Shown here in pieces: positions 16,402 to 28,065 of a stretch of DNA of 64,000 bases. Both the position numbers and the translations under genes were made by a program. The number at the start of each line of letters is the position of its first letter. Within the stretch, counting starts at the first letter, position 1. Source of the DNA: Pseudonocardia asaccharolytica DSM 44247 = NBRC 16224 (GTDB lineage: Bacteria > Actinomycetota > Actinomycetes > Mycobacteriales > Pseudonocardiaceae). The DNA lies in contig NZ_AUII01000018.1 in the NCBI RefSeq assembly GCF_000423625.1, forward strand, positions 32,298 through 96,297. The letters are read 5' to 3'. The notes beneath the pieces are model-generated. The model searched no databases. It worked only from the letters and a program-made list of their open reading frames with translations, and was not told the DNA's origin.

Positions 16402-16974
16402 ATGGCCGTGCACCTGACCAGGATCTACACCAAGACCGGCGACGACGGGACGACCGCGCTCGGCGACTTCAGCCGGGTGCGCAAGACCGACCCCCGGCTC
16501 GCCGCATATGCCGATACCGATGAGGCCAACGCCGCGGTCGGCGTCGCGGTCACGGTGGGGCAGCTGTCCGAGGCCGTCCTCGTGCCGCTGCGGCAGGTCC
16601 AGAACGATCTCTTCGACGTGGGTGCCGACCTGTGCGCGCCGATCGTCGAGAACCCGCAGTACCCACCGCTGCGCGTCACCGAGGAGTATGTGACGCGCCT
16701 GGAGGCCTGGTGCGACGAGTTCAACGCCGACCTGCCGAAGCTGTCGTCGTTCATCCTGCCCGGCGGGACGCCGGGCGCGGCCTATCTGCACGTCGCGCGC
16801 ACGGTCACCCGCCGGGCGGAGCGGTCGGTATGGGCGCTGCTCGACGCCGACCCGGAGCGCACCAACCCGCTGACCGCGAAGTACCTCAACCGGCTCTCGG
16901 ACCTGCTGTTCATCCTCGGCCGGTTCGCCAACCCCGACGGCGACGTCCTGTGGCAGCCGGGCGGCACCACGTGA
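16402..16974 (+). CDS. PduO-type cob(I)alamin adenosyltransferase
   Basis: Transfers the adenosyl group of ATP to cob(I)alamin, making the coenzyme of acyl-CoA mutases. The 190-residue protein shows the family landmarks: RIYTKTGDDGTTAL at the N-terminus (ATP-binding), FILPGGTPGAAYLHVARTVTRRAER in the middle (Arg residues and Glu of the active site) and KYLNRLSDLLFILGR near the C-terminus. The start is the ATG at 16402. It converges on the DUF2550 gene. Ecm and MeaB in this window are plausible beneficiaries. The same neighbour pair (ATR next to murA) occurs in mycobacteria. Confidence 0.94.
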   Translation: MAVHLTRIYTKTGDDGTTALGDFSRVRKTDPRLAAYADTDEANAAVGVAVTVGQLSEAVLVPLRQVQNDLFDVGADLCAPIVENPQYPPLRVTEEYVTRLEAWCDEFNADLPKLSSFILPGGTPGAAYLHVARTVTRRAERSVWALLDADPERTNPLTAKYLNRLSDLLFILGRFANPDGDVLWQPGGTT

Positions 16975-17041
16975 CGAGGCGGTCTGCCCGCGCGGACACC
17001 CCGACCCGCACGCAGAAATATCGCGACTCGCGGGGATGGGG

Positions 17042-17491
17042 TCAGGAGGCTTGGCGGTAGCCGGTGGTGCGGCCCGGGGGGCTGGCCTCCAGCCAGGAGA
17101 GGAACCCGGTCAGCACCCCGGGCGTCATCGCGAGCTCCAGGTCCTCGTTCTCGGCGCGGCAGTGCAGCACCGTCGACGGCTGGGGGATCGCGTAGTTCTC
17201 CTCGCTCGTCGGGGCCCGACGGTCGACGATCTCCAGCCCGGTGCGGTCGATCCGCACCGTCGGGCCGAACCGGAAGCTGGTGAGGCGATACCAGGCGAAC
17301 TCGTCGCCGCGGTAGCGGCCCACCCCGAAATGCCAGCCCGCGACGCTGTCGCGGGCAACAGCAGAACGGCGGCGCAGACACACGTCCACGCCGCCGCCCC
17401 GCATGAGCCGGACTCGCCGGATGGCCAGCCAACAGAGCAGCAGACAGGCGAGCAGCAGCAGGATCTCGACGATGACCGCCACGGATCCCAC
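17042..17491 (-). CDS. DUF2550 membrane-anchored protein
   Basis: 149 residues: one N-terminal membrane helix (VAVIVEILLLLACLLLCWLAI) followed by a basic stretch and a compact domain with GWHFGVGRYRGDEFAWYRL and the segment DRRAPTSEENYAIP. This is the DUF2550 family, found in actinobacteria directly downstream of atpC. Function is unknown; the constant position beside the ATP synthase suggests either assembly-related or simply co-inherited. It starts 13 nt after the atpC stop, so it is the last gene of that operon. Confidence 0.88.
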   Translation of the reverse strand: MGSVAVIVEILLLLACLLLCWLAIRRVRLMRGGGVDVCLRRRSAVARDSVAGWHFGVGRYRGDEFAWYRLTSFRFGPTVRIDRTGLEIVDRRAPTSEENYAIPQPSTVLHCRAENEDLELAMTPGVLTGFLSWLEASPPGRTTGYRQAS

Positions 17492-17504
17492 TGCACGCGC
17501 TCCG

Positions 17505-17891
17505 CTAGGCCGACGCCGCTTCGGCGGCCCTCAGCCGCACCTCGGCCCGGGCCCGGGCCGCCGTACCCTCGCCCTCGGACGCGCCGGCCTTGTCCAGGGC
17601 CGCCCGCGCCCGCGCCACGTCGATCTCGTGGGCGAACTCGGCGTACTCGGCCAGGATCGTCACCCGGTCAGGGGTGATCGAGACGAATCCGCCGTGTACG
17701 GCCACGGTGACCGATGTTCCGTCGATCGAGTCGATGCGCACCACACCGGCCTGTTCGAGCTGCGCGAGCAGCGGTTCGTGGCCGGGCAGCACACCCACCT
17801 CGCCCTCGGTGGTGCGGGCGAAGACGAAGTTCGCCTCGCCCGACCAGAGCCGTCGCTCGACCGCGACCAGCTCGACCGTCATCTCCGCCAT
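17505..17891 (-). CDS. atpC: F1Fo ATP synthase epsilon subunit
   Basis: Central-stalk subunit of the F1 sector that couples rotation and inhibits ATP hydrolysis. 128 residues: N-terminal beta-sandwich ([42 protein letters not shown]) and a short C-terminal helical part ([11 protein letters not shown]). Length fits actinobacterial epsilon. It lies 21 nt after atpD. Confidence 0.95.
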   Translation of the reverse strand: MAEMTVELVAVERRLWSGEANFVFARTTEGEVGVLPGHEPLLAQLEQAGVVRIDSIDGTSVTVAVHGGFVSITPDRVTILAEYAEFAHEIDVARARAALDKAGASEGEGTAARARAEVRLRAAEAASA

Positions 17892-17912
17892 GATGCCCAG
17901 AATCCCGTCAAC

Positions 17913-19349
<1,437 letters not shown>

Positions 19350-20354
19350 CTAGTTCTCACTTCCTGCGCTCACGAGAGCGTCGGCGCCACCGACGATCTC
19401 ACTGATCTCCTGGGTGATCTGGGCCTGGCGAGCCTGGTTGGCTTCGAGAGTCAGGGTACGGATCAGCTCGTTCGCATTATCCGTCGCGGCCTTCATGGCC
19501 CGCTGCCGGTTCGCCGACTCCGACGCCGCCGACTCGAGCAGTGCCGCGAACAGCCGCGCTCCGATGTACTTGGGCAGCAGCGCGTCGAACAACACGTCGG
19601 CGCTGGGCTCGAAATCGTACAGCGGCCGCGGTCCGATCTGCCCGGCCTGCTGCGCGGCGTCGGTGACCCCGGACGCGCCGCCGGTGGCGGTCTCGGAGGC
19701 GATCCCACCCTCCTCGGTCTCGGTGTACTCGACCTCCATGGGCGCCATCCGCCGCGCCTGCGGCGTCTGCGTGACCATGTTCTTGAACTGCGTGTACACC
19801 AGGTGCAGCTCGTCGACGCCCTCGATGCCGTCGGGGCCTGCCGAGCCGTTCTCGTCGTCCTGCCCCGCCATGAACGCCGCGACGAGCGTGCGCGCGGCCT
19901 CCGCGGCGTCGGCGTAGGTGGGCTGCTCGGAGAACCCGGTCCAGGACGCCGCCACCGGGCGCCGCCGGAACCGGTAGTAACCGACGCCCTTGCGCCCGAT
20001 CACGTAGAGCACCGGCTGTTTGCCCTGCTCACGCAGCAGCTGCTGGAGCTGCTCAGCCTCCTTGAGCACGTTGGCGTTGTAGCCGCCGCACTGACCGCGG
20101 TCGCTGGTGACGACCAGCACCGCGGCCCGCTTGGGGCTCTCCCGCTCGACCAGCAGCGGGTGGTCGAGCGCGGCATGCGTCGCCAACTCCGTGAGGACGC
20201 GGGTCATCTCCTCGGAGTACGGCTTGGCCTCCTGTACCCGCGCCCGCGCCTTCGCGATCCGCGAGGTGGCGATGAGCTCCATCGCCCTCGTGATCTTCTT
20301 GATGGACTGCGTCGACCGGATCCGCCGCCGCAGCACCCGGATCTGTGCCGCCAT
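19350..20354 (-). CDS. atpG: F1Fo ATP synthase gamma subunit
   Basis: Rotor shaft of F1. 334 residues, longer than the enterobacterial ~287. The conserved ends are clear: [35 protein letters not shown] N-terminal helix and C-terminal [13 protein letters not shown]...[21 protein letters not shown]. The extra length is mainly an acidic/Gly-Ala-rich loop ([19 protein letters not shown], around residues 208-240) in the globular part, as in other actinobacteria where inserts of this kind are known. It lies between atpA and atpD. Confidence 0.97.
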   Translation of the reverse strand: MAAQIRVLRRRIRSTQSIKKITRAMELIATSRIAKARARVQEAKPYSEEMTRVLTELATHAALDHPLLVERESPKRAAVLVVTSDRGQCGGYNANVLKEAEQLQQLLREQGKQPVLYVIGRKGVGYYRFRRRPVAASWTGFSEQPTYADAAEAARTLVAAFMAGQDDENGSAGPDGIEGVDELHLVYTQFKNMVTQTPQARRMAPMEVEYTETEEGGIASETATGGASGVTDAAQQAGQIGPRPLYDFEPSADVLFDALLPKYIGARLFAALLESAASESANRQRAMKAATDNANELIRTLTLEANQARQAQITQEISEIVGGADALVSAGSEN

Positions 20355-20368
20355 CGGTGTCTATCCGT

Positions 20369-22018
20369 TCAGCTCGCGGTCGGGGCAGGCTTGTGGACCT
20401 TGACGGTCTCCTGCTCGACCTCGTCGGTGTCCAGCGCCTCGGCCTGGGCCTCCTTCGGCACCACGGAGGAGCCGTCGGACGCCGTGAACTGACGCTGGAA
20501 GTCGCGTACCACGCTCTTCAGCCGCTCGACGAGCTCGTCGGAGAGCTTCCCGGTGTCCCGGATCTCGCCGAGGATGCCGTCGTGGTTGCGGCGCACGTGG
20601 TCGAGGAACTCCTGCTCGAACCGGCGGATGTCGGCCACCGGCACCGAGTCGAGCTGGCCGGAGGTGCCCAGCCAGATCGACACGACCTGCTCGTCGACCG
20701 GCACCGGCGAGTACTGCGGCTGCTTGAGCAGCTCGACCAGCCGCTCACCGCGGGACAGCGCGGCGGCCGACGCGGCGTCGAGGTCGGAACCGAACGCGGC
20801 GAACGCCTCCAGCTCGCGGTACTGCGACAGGTCCAGCCGCAGCGAGCCGGAGACCGTCCGCATCGCCCTGACCTGCGCGGAGCCACCGACTCGGGAGACC
20901 GAGATACCCACGTTGATCGCCGGCCGGACGCCCTGGTTGAACAGGTCGGACTCGAGGAAGACCTGGCCGTCGGTGATCGAGATGACGTTGGTCGGGATGT
21001 AGGCCGACACGTCGTTGGCCTTGGTCTCGATGATCGGCAGGCCGGTCATCGAGCCCGCGCCCAGCTCGTCGGACAGCTTGGCGCAGCGCTCCAGCAGCCG
21101 GGAGTGCAGGTAGAAGACGTCACCGGGGTAGGCCTCGCGGCCCGGCGGGCGGCGCAGCAGCAGCGAGATCGCGCGGTAGGCCTCGGCCTGCTTGGACAGG
21201 TCGTCGAAGACGATCAGGACGTGGTTGCCCTGGTACATCCAGTGCTGGCCGATGGCCGAGCCGGTGTAGGGGGCGAGCCACTTGAAGCCGGCCGGGTCGG
21301 AGGCCGGCGCGGCGACGATGGTGGTGTACTCCAGCGCGCCCGCGTCCTCCAGCGACTGCCGGACACCGGCGATCGTGGAGCCCTTCTGGCCGATCGCGAC
21401 GTAGATGCAGCGGACCTGCTGCTTCGGGTCGCCGGTCGCCCAGTTCTGCTTCTGGTTGATGATCGTGTCGACGCAGACCGCGGTCTTACCGGTCTTGCGG
21501 TCGCCGATGATCAGCTGGCGCTGGCCGCGACCGATCGGCGTCATCGCGTCGATGGCCTTGATACCGGTCTGCAGCGGCTCCTTCACGCTCTGGCGCTGCA
21601 TGACCGACGCGGCCTGCAGCTCCAGCACGCGCCGGGTCTCGGCCTTGATCTCCCCGAGGCCGTCGATCGGGGCACCCAGCGGGTCGATGACCCGGCCGAG
21701 GAAGGCGTCCCCGACGGGCACCGAGAGGATCTCGCCGGTCCGGCGGACCTGCTGGCCCTCCTCGATGCCGCTGTACGGGCCGAGGATGACCGCGCCGATC
21801 TCGCGCTGGTCCAGGTTCAGCGCGACGCCCTGGATGCCGCCCTCGAACTCCAGCAGCTCGTTGGTCATCGTCGAGGGCAGGCCCTCGACGTGGGCGATGC
21901 CGTCACCGGTGTCGGAGACGGCGCCCACCTCCTCGCGGGAGGTCTCGGTCTCCAGCGACGAGACGTAGCTGGAGATCGCGCTCCGGATCTCCTCCGGGGA
22001 GATCGTCAGCTCTGTCAT
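20369..22018 (-). CDS. atpA: F1Fo ATP synthase alpha subunit
   Basis: Non-catalytic nucleotide-binding subunit of F1. 549 residues with P-loop [15 protein letters not shown] near residue 172, and the C-terminal signature [17 protein letters not shown]. The C-terminus carries a charged tail of about 40 residues beyond the enterobacterial end (after [10 protein letters not shown]), a feature known for actinobacterial alpha subunits and linked in mycobacteria to suppression of ATP hydrolysis. Fourteen nucleotides separate it from atpG. Confidence 0.98.
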   Translation of the reverse strand: MTELTISPEEIRSAISSYVSSLETETSREEVGAVSDTGDGIAHVEGLPSTMTNELLEFEGGIQGVALNLDQREIGAVILGPYSGIEEGQQVRRTGEILSVPVGDAFLGRVIDPLGAPIDGLGEIKAETRRVLELQAASVMQRQSVKEPLQTGIKAIDAMTPIGRGQRQLIIGDRKTGKTAVCVDTIINQKQNWATGDPKQQVRCIYVAIGQKGSTIAGVRQSLEDAGALEYTTIVAAPASDPAGFKWLAPYTGSAIGQHWMYQGNHVLIVFDDLSKQAEAYRAISLLLRRPPGREAYPGDVFYLHSRLLERCAKLSDELGAGSMTGLPIIETKANDVSAYIPTNVISITDGQVFLESDLFNQGVRPAINVGISVSRVGGSAQVRAMRTVSGSLRLDLSQYRELEAFAAFGSDLDAASAAALSRGERLVELLKQPQYSPVPVDEQVVSIWLGTSGQLDSVPVADIRRFEQEFLDHVRRNHDGILGEIRDTGKLSDELVERLKSVVRDFQRQFTASDGSSVVPKEAQAEALDTDEVEQETVKVHKPAPTAS

Positions 22019-22073
22019 GGCGATCGTCGTTCCTTTTCTCGATCAGTCAGTTACGTCTCGTCGCGGCGCCGGG

Positions 22074-22904
22074 TCAGCTCGGCAGCGTACGGCGGGCGGC
22101 GGCCACCCGCCCGGCCACGCTCCCGTCGATGACCTCGCCGCCCACGGTGACCACAAGGCCGCCGAGCAGGCTCTCGTCGAGCTCGATCTGCAGCGAGATC
22201 GGCCGCCCGTAGAGCCGGGTGAGCGAGTCGGCCAGGCGCTGTTCCTGGTCCGGCGTCAGCCGGGCCGCCGAACGCACCCGCGCGACCGAGCGTTCCCGGC
22301 GGGCCGCCGCGAGCTCGGCGAGCTCCTCGGCCGCCAGGTCGAGGTGCCTGCCGCGCGGGGCCAGCACCGTCTGACGCAGCAGGGTTGCGGTGACCGGGGA
22401 GGTCTTCCCGCGGAGCAGGCGGTCGAGCAGCGCCGCCCGGCCCTCGGCGGGGGACGACTCGTCGGCCAGTAGGGCCGTCAGTTCCGGCTCCCGGTTGAGG
22501 ATGCGCCCGAACCGGAACAGCTCGTCCTCGACGTCGTCGAGGCCGCCGGTCTTCTCGGCCACCGCGAGGACGGCCTGCCGAGCCTGCAGCTCGAGCGCCT
22601 CCACCAGGTCGATCGACCGGGACCAGCGGGCCGCGGCGGCGGCCGAGACCAGCTCGAGCGCCTGCGCGGAGATCCGCTCGCCCAGCAGGCCGCGCACCAG
22701 GCCCGTGCGGGCCTGCTCCGGCGCCCCGGGGTCGGCGAGGCTGCGACGCAGCGGCCGCTGGGCGACGATCAACCGGGTCACGGCGAACAGGTCCTCGCCG
22801 AGGCGGTCGAGGTCCGCCGCGCCCGCCCCGTCGGCGTAGGCGTCCAGCCGGGCGCGAAGACCGGCGAGCGACTCCCGGCTGGTCGCCTGGAGCACGACAG
22901 CCAT
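22074..22904 (-). CDS. atpH: F1Fo ATP synthase delta subunit
   Basis: Peripheral-stalk subunit on top of F1. 276 residues, longer than the ~178 of E. coli, and with the N-terminal extension seen in actinobacteria. The C-terminal half shows the family pattern (GRHLDLAAEELAELAAARR, VRSAARLTPDQEQRL, LLGGLVVTVGGEVIDGSVAGRV). In mycobacteria b and delta are fused; here they are separate, but the stop of atpF and the start of atpH share one base (TGATG), so translation is coupled. Confidence 0.95.
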   Translation of the reverse strand: MAVVLQATSRESLAGLRARLDAYADGAGAADLDRLGEDLFAVTRLIVAQRPLRRSLADPGAPEQARTGLVRGLLGERISAQALELVSAAAAARWSRSIDLVEALELQARQAVLAVAEKTGGLDDVEDELFRFGRILNREPELTALLADESSPAEGRAALLDRLLRGKTSPVTATLLRQTVLAPRGRHLDLAAEELAELAAARRERSVARVRSAARLTPDQEQRLADSLTRLYGRPISLQIELDESLLGGLVVTVGGEVIDGSVAGRVAAARRTLPS

Positions 22905-23470
22905 CAGCTCGCCCCGCCCGCGGCCGGGGCGGTCTCCCGGCGCTCGGCGAGCTCATCGAGCTCGGCGAGGAAGGCGTCGATCGTCTCGGTGCGGCGGGTT
23001 TCCGCGGACAACTCGCGACCGACGAGGCGCTCGGCGAGCTGGACGGAGATGCCGCCGATCTCGGCACGGAGCTGGCGGGCGACCTGCTCGCGGGCGGCGG
23101 CGATCTGCTCGTGGCCGCGCTGCCGGATGCGCTCGGCCTCCTCCTCGGCCTGGGCCCGCAGCTCGGCCTTGATCTGCTGGCCCTCGGCGCGGGCGTCGTC
23201 GCGGATCCGGGCCGCCTCGGCCCGCAGGCCGGCCAGCTGGTCCTCGTACTGCTGACGCAGCACGTAGGCCTCTTCCTGCGCCTCCTCGGCCCGCTTGATG
23301 CCGCCCTCGATCTTGTCGACGCGCTCGGCGTAGACCTTCTCGAACTGCGGGAAGACCGTGCGCTTGAGCAACCAGAACAGCAGCAGGAACGCGATCAGCC
23401 CAACGATGATCTCGATGGGGTGCGGCGCGAGCGGGTTCAGTTCCTCCGCGGCCAGAAGTGTGGTCGTCAT
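22904..23470 (-). CDS. atpF: F1Fo ATP synthase b subunit
   Basis: Peripheral stalk of Fo. 188 residues: short periplasm-side N-terminus, one membrane helix (IEIIVGLIAFLLLFWLLKRTVFPQF, about residues 18-42), then a long charged helix for dimerisation (KVYAERVDKIEGG onwards) reaching the delta-binding C-terminus. Overlaps atpH by one base and follows atpE after 40 nt. Confidence 0.96.
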   Translation of the reverse strand: MTTTLLAAEELNPLAPHPIEIIVGLIAFLLLFWLLKRTVFPQFEKVYAERVDKIEGGIKRAEEAQEEAYVLRQQYEDQLAGLRAEAARIRDDARAEGQQIKAELRAQAEEEAERIRQRGHEQIAAAREQVARQLRAEIGGISVQLAERLVGRELSAETRRTETIDAFLAELDELAERRETAPAAGGAS

Positions 23471-23510
23471 ATGTCAGTGCTCCTCCGCCTCGGACCGGCG
23501 TCCGGCGTCA

Positions 23511-23789
<279 letters not shown>

Positions 23790-23792
23790 CTA

Positions 23793-24572
23793 CTAATGGT
23801 GGTCAACGAGCGAGGTACCGATGTACGACGCCGTGAGCATGACGAAGATGTAGGCCTGCACCACCTGGACGAAGGCCTCGAAGAAGGTGAACACGATGCC
23901 CATCGCAAAGGCGAACGGGGCCATCACCTTCAGGGTGATCGAGTCGGCGGTGAACAGCATGTACTGGCCGCCGAGGATGAACAGCAGCAGCAGCAGGTGA
24001 CCGGCGAACATATTGCCGAAGAGCCGCAGCGAAAGCGTCACCGGGCGCAGCAGGATGTTCGAGATGAACTCGATCGGCGTCAGGATGATCCGCACCCACC
24101 ACGGAACGTCTGGCGGCCACGTCGAGATCCGCATGTATCCGGCGAACCCGTGACGTTTGATCCCGAGGTAGTTGTAGAGCAGCCACACCAGACCGGCGAG
24201 CGCGTAGGGGACGCCGGGGTGGGAGAACGTCGGGAACTGGATCAGCGGAATGATCCCGAACAGGTTGTTCACCAGGAGAAAGGCGAACAGCGCGGTCAGG
24301 AACGGGACGAACTTGAGGTACTCCGCACCGATCATGTCCCTGGCGATCGAGTTCCGGACGATTCCGTGGAAGGACTCGCCGAGGAACTGTGACTTGCTCG
24401 GCACCAGCGCCGGTTTGCGGACCGTGAACCGGAACGCCGCGAAGATGATGATCGCGGAGAACACAAGCAGCAGGACCGGCTTCGTGATCTCGCCGAAGAC
24501 CGGCGGCAGGTTGAAGTCCGCGACACCCGGAGGTTCGAAGCCCGGGGCGGGGGCGGTGGCCATCGTGGTCAC
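23793..24572 (-). CDS. atpB: F1Fo ATP synthase a subunit
   Basis: Stator subunit that forms the two proton half-channels. About 259 residues with five or six hydrophobic segments. The essential Arg is in LRPVTLSLRLFGNMFAGH (helix 4), and the last helix has EAFVQVVQAYIFVMLTASYI. The GTG at 24572 is preferred because GGAG lies 6 nt upstream; an ATG three codons later (24563) would also serve. First structural gene of the atpBEFHAGDC order. Confidence 0.96.
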   Translation of the reverse strand: MTTMATAPAPGFEPPGVADFNLPPVFGEITKPVLLLVFSAIIIFAAFRFTVRKPALVPSKSQFLGESFHGIVRNSIARDMIGAEYLKFVPFLTALFAFLLVNNLFGIIPLIQFPTFSHPGVPYALAGLVWLLYNYLGIKRHGFAGYMRISTWPPDVPWWVRIILTPIEFISNILLRPVTLSLRLFGNMFAGHLLLLLFILGGQYMLFTADSITLKVMAPFAFAMGIVFTFFEAFVQVVQAYIFVMLTASYIGTSLVDHH

Positions 24573-24630
24573 CTAGTGCTCCTTCCGGTTCCGCCGACCG
24601 GCGGAAACCGGACCGACAGAATCGCGATGA

Positions 24631-24852
24631 TCAAGACTTAACGTACCTGAGGTAGATCAGGTACAGCGAGGCAACCCCTCCGGCCAGTAGTCCGACCACG
24701 GTGAAGACCCGCATGTCCAGCAGCTTGTCCAGCCCCCAGCCGATTCCCCCGAAAAGCAGGAACCCGGATAGGAGATGGGACAGAGCGGTCCAAGCCTCAC
24801 TAGGCGGAGGTGGCGGTTGCCCCCCACCGCCACGCGGCTGGTCCGGCTCCAT
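24631..24852 (-). CDS. AtpZ/AtpI-like small membrane protein
   Basis: 73 residues: a Gly/Pro-rich N-terminal tail (QPRGGGGQPPPPP), then two membrane helices separated by GWGLDKLLDMR. The helix-GWGLD-L-helix layout is that of AtpZ/AtpI-family proteins, which assist assembly or ion supply of the Fo sector. It stands just upstream of atpB on the same strand. Exact role in this organism is inferred. Confidence 0.8.
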   Translation of the reverse strand: MEPDQPRGGGGQPPPPPSEAWTALSHLLSGFLLFGGIGWGLDKLLDMRVFTVVGLLAGGVASLYLIYLRYVKS

Positions 24853-25101
24853 CAGGGGGGACGATAGCAGGCACGTTAATCGGCACTTACCTGGGAGGAC
24901 CTCGTAAGACGGCCGTACGACGTGCTTCGGGGACCCGCTGGGGCCACCGGGGGCGTCGTCGTTGCTCTATCGCACGTAGAAGACGTGTCGGCTTGTGAGG
25001 CACGTCGCAGCGAGACGGTCGTCACGAGCCCCGATCGGAGCAGTGGCATCGGCCCGGGGGCCACCCACACGTGAGCGGCGCAAGCGTCGGGGAAGACGGC
25101 C

Positions 25102-25554
25102 CTACAGGTCGACCGCGGGGACCTTCGCGCGGACGAATCCGATGACTTCACCGGCAATCCACCCCGCCGTCACCGCGAGCAACGTGTACGCGAACGTCCG
25201 ATTGTCGAACAACGTCGTCCCCCGAAAGACCAGCAGGAACACAAGCAGCAGGACGAACTTCCCGGCGAACGACGTCAGCGCGCCGATCATCACACCCGCC
25301 GGCGTGGCCGCGGCCGTCCGGCGCATGACCACGATGCCGACCGCGCCGATGGCCAGCGCGATCACCACCCCGATGACGGATCCGACCGCGCCGCTCGATC
25401 CGCGCAGTACCGCAGACACCACGATCGCCACCACACTGACCGCACCCCCGAGCAGCACGGCGTAGCGCTGCATGAAGCCAGCCAGCCGTAGCACGGTCTT
25501 GACGTGCGGCGCCCGGTCGGGCGGGGTCTGCACAGGACTTCCGTCGGTGCTCAT
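25102..25554 (-). CDS. atpI: AtpI-like membrane protein (ATP synthase protein I type)
   Basis: 150 residues with four hydrophobic segments (beginning near residues 32, 62, 88 and 120) in a Gly/Ala/Val-rich chain. The position between the lipid-linked sugar transferase and the ATP synthase operon is that of the membrane protein annotated AtpI in mycobacteria (next to rfe/wecA). The sequence is too variable to prove the name; position carries most of the weight. Between it and the AtpZ-like gene lies a 249-nt gap that may hold an internal promoter for the ATP synthase genes. Confidence 0.7.
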   Translation of the reverse strand: MSTDGSPVQTPPDRAPHVKTVLRLAGFMQRYAVLLGGAVSVVAIVVSAVLRGSSGAVGSVIGVVIALAIGAVGIVVMRRTAAATPAGVMIGALTSFAGKFVLLLVFLLVFRGTTLFDNRTFAYTLLAVTAGWIAGEVIGFVRAKVPAVDL

Positions 25555-25561
25555 CTCGGCC

Positions 25562-26728
25562 TCATTTCTGGGGCATCCTCGCCCTCGGGACGGCGGACGC
25601 GAGCACGGCCACGACGAGCCCCGCTCCGACCGCCCACAACACGATGAACGGATCGTCGATCAGCGCCAGCGCCACCGCACCGAAGGCCAGCACGCCCGCC
25701 CACAGATAGATCAGCAGCACCGCGCGCCGGTGGCTGTGCCCGATCACGAGCAGCCGGTGGTGCAGGTGCATCTTGTCAGGCGAGAACGGGCTCGTCCCCG
25801 CCCTGGTTCTCCGGACGACGGCCATCAGCAGATCCAGCAGCGGCACGAACACCACCGCCGCCAGCACGATCAACGGCGCGAACAGCGCCAGGATATCGGT
25901 TCCGTCGGTGGTGACGCTGATGGAGATCCGGCCCGACGCGCTCGTCGTCGCCGCCGCGAGCAGCAACCCGATCAGCATCGAGCCCGAATCGCCCATGAAG
26001 ATCCGCGCCGGGTTGAAGTTGTGCGGCAGGAAGCCCAGGCAGGCGCCGGCCAGCACGGCTGCGATCAGGGCGGGCGAATACGCCGACGGATCGTTCCCGT
26101 TCTGGATCACCAGCCCGATCGCGAACAGGCCGGTGGCCGTGGCGGCGATCAGCCCGATTCCGGCGGCGAGCCCGTCGAGACCGTCGACGAAGTTCATCGC
26201 GTTGATCAGTGCCACGGTGAGCACGACGGTCAGCAGCACGCCCTGGAGCTGGCCGAGGATGAGCAGCGAGCCGGAGATCCCGGTGCCGCCGCCGCCCCAC
26301 GGCACCCAGAAGACCGCCCACTGCACCCCGAAGAGCACCAGCACCCCGGCCGCCGTGATCTGCCCGGCCAGCTTGGTGAGCGCATCGAGCTCCAAGCGGT
26401 CGTCCAGGGCACCGACCGCCGCCACCAGCACGGCGGCCAGCAGCACGCCGAGCACGTCGTCGGAGTAGTCGAACGCCAGCCGCAGGGCGGGCAGCTGCAA
26501 CGCCAGCCCGATTCCCGCGAGCACTCCGCCGAGCATGGCGAGCCCACCCCAGCGCGGGGTGGGCGTGATGTGCACGTCGCGCCCGCGGGGCCAGGCGACC
26601 GCGCCCAGCCTGACCGCGAGCACCCGGACGAGACCGGTCAGCAGAAACGTCACCACCGCGGCCGTCAACCCGGTGAGCAGGTACTCCCGGATCGGCAGCC
26701 CCAGTCCGACGGAAGCCTGGATCGGCAC
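25562..26728 (-). CDS. MraY-like glycosyltransferase (WecA type)
   Basis: Undecaprenyl- or decaprenyl-phosphate GlcNAc-1-phosphate transferase, probably starting arabinogalactan linker or other envelope polymer synthesis. 388 residues with about ten or eleven membrane helices. Family active-site motifs are visible: GALDDRLELDA (loop with DD), NAMNFVDGLDGLAAG, IFMGDSGSMLIG (catalytic Asp/nucleotide) and KMHLHHRLL (HxHH loop). GTG start at 26728. Only 8 nt separate it from the atpI-like gene, and it follows glyA by 22 nt. Mycobacterial WecA (Rfe) has the same neighbours. Confidence 0.9.
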   Translation of the reverse strand: MPIQASVGLGLPIREYLLTGLTAAVVTFLLTGLVRVLAVRLGAVAWPRGRDVHITPTPRWGGLAMLGGVLAGIGLALQLPALRLAFDYSDDVLGVLLAAVLVAAVGALDDRLELDALTKLAGQITAAGVLVLFGVQWAVFWVPWGGGGTGISGSLLILGQLQGVLLTVVLTVALINAMNFVDGLDGLAAGIGLIAATATGLFAIGLVIQNGNDPSAYSPALIAAVLAGACLGFLPHNFNPARIFMGDSGSMLIGLLLAAATTSASGRISISVTTDGTDILALFAPLIVLAAVVFVPLLDLLMAVVRRTRAGTSPFSPDKMHLHHRLLVIGHSHRRAVLLIYLWAGVLAFGAVALALIDDPFIVLWAVGAGLVVAVLASAVPRARMPQK

Positions 26729-26750
26729 CGCGGCGGCACTTCCCTGCCGG

Positions 26751-28034
26751 TCAGCCGCGAGGGTAGGCCGGTGCGCGGGCGACGAGCGCCGACACCGCCG
26801 AAGCGACCTCGCGCAGCTCGGCGTCCCCGGCCGGGGTGCCCTGCGCGGCCTTGACGGCGCGGGACAGCAGGCAACCGATCTCCGCCATGTCCGACTCGAC
26901 CATGCCCTGGGTGGTGACGCTCGGCGAGCCGATGCGGATCCCCGAAGGCTTCATCGGCGGGGCCGGATCGTAGGGGATCGAGTTCTTGTTCAACGTGATC
27001 CGCGCGGCGTCGCACCGGGCCTCGGCCTCGCCGCCGGTGACCCCGACGGGACGCAGGTCGAGCAGCGTGAGATGGGTGTCGGTGCCACCGGACACCGCAC
27101 GCATGCCCTCGGTCTCGAGGCTCTTGGCCAGCGCCTGCGCGTTGGCAATGACCTGATCGGCGTAGGCCTGGTACTCCGCGGACGCCGCCTCCCGCAACGC
27201 AACGGCCTTGGCCGCGACGGCGTGCATGAGCGGTCCGCCCTGGGAGAACGGGAAGACCGCCTTGTCGATGGCCTTGGCGTGCTCCGCCCGGCACAGCACC
27301 ATGCCGCCGCGCGGGCCGCGCAGCACCTTGTGGGTGGTCGCGGTGACCACGTCGGCGTACGGCACCGGCGACGGGATGGCCTTGCCCGCGACCAGGCCGA
27401 TGAAATGCGCGGCGTCGACCATCAGCTTTGCGCCGACCTCGTCGGCGATCTCGCGGAACGCGGCGAAGTCGATCAGCCGCGGGTACGCCGTCGCACCCGC
27501 GATGATGATCTTCGGACGGTGCTGCCGGGCCAGGTCACGGACCTGGTCGTAGTCGATGAGCTCGGAGTCCTTACGGACCGTGTAGGAGACCGGGTTGAAC
27601 CACAGACCGGAGAAGTTCACCTTGCTGCCGTGGGTGAGATGCCCGCCCTGCTTGAGGTCCATCGCCAGCACCGTGTCGCCGGGCTTGGCGAACGCCGCGT
27701 ACGCGGCGAGATTGGCCGAGGCACCGGAGTGCGGCTGGAGGTTGGCGTGCTCGGCGCCGAAGAGCTCCTTGGCGCGCGCGATCCCGATCTCCTCGGCGCG
27801 GTCGACCACATGGCAGCCGCCGTAGTAGCGCCGGGCCGGATAGCCCTCGGCGTACTTGTTCGACAGCGTCGAGCCGAGTGCGGCGAGCACCGCCGGGCTG
27901 GTCAGGTTCTCGCTGGCGATGAGCTGCAGTCCTCCGCGAAGGCGGTCGAGCTCGTCGAGCACCACGCCGGCGATCTCGGGATCCTGCTGCTCGAGTGCGT
28001 CGAAATCCGGGCCCCAGAAGGTCTGCTCGCTCAC
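26751..28034 (-). CDS. glyA: serine hydroxymethyltransferase
   Basis: PLP enzyme converting serine plus tetrahydrofolate to glycine plus methylene-THF. About 427 residues. Visible are [40 protein letters not shown] and [15 protein letters not shown] with the PLP lysine in THKVLRG. The GTG at 28034 gives [11 protein letters not shown], the normal N-terminus; another GTG lies three codons upstream. It is inserted between the translation-factor block and the wecA-like gene, which differs from the mycobacterial order. Confidence 0.96.
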   Translation of the reverse strand: MSEQTFWGPDFDALEQQDPEIAGVVLDELDRLRGGLQLIASENLTSPAVLAALGSTLSNKYAEGYPARRYYGGCHVVDRAEEIGIARAKELFGAEHANLQPHSGASANLAAYAAFAKPGDTVLAMDLKQGGHLTHGSKVNFSGLWFNPVSYTVRKDSELIDYDQVRDLARQHRPKIIIAGATAYPRLIDFAAFREIADEVGAKLMVDAAHFIGLVAGKAIPSPVPYADVVTATTHKVLRGPRGGMVLCRAEHAKAIDKAVFPFSQGGPLMHAVAAKAVALREAASAEYQAYADQVIANAQALAKSLETEGMRAVSGGTDTHLTLLDLRPVGVTGGEAEARCDAARITLNKNSIPYDPAPPMKPSGIRIGSPSVTTQGMVESDMAEIGCLLSRAVKAAQGTPAGDAELREVASAVSALVARAPAYPRG

Positions 28035-28065
28035 GACGTTCACGGTACCCCGCTGGTCAGGATGT

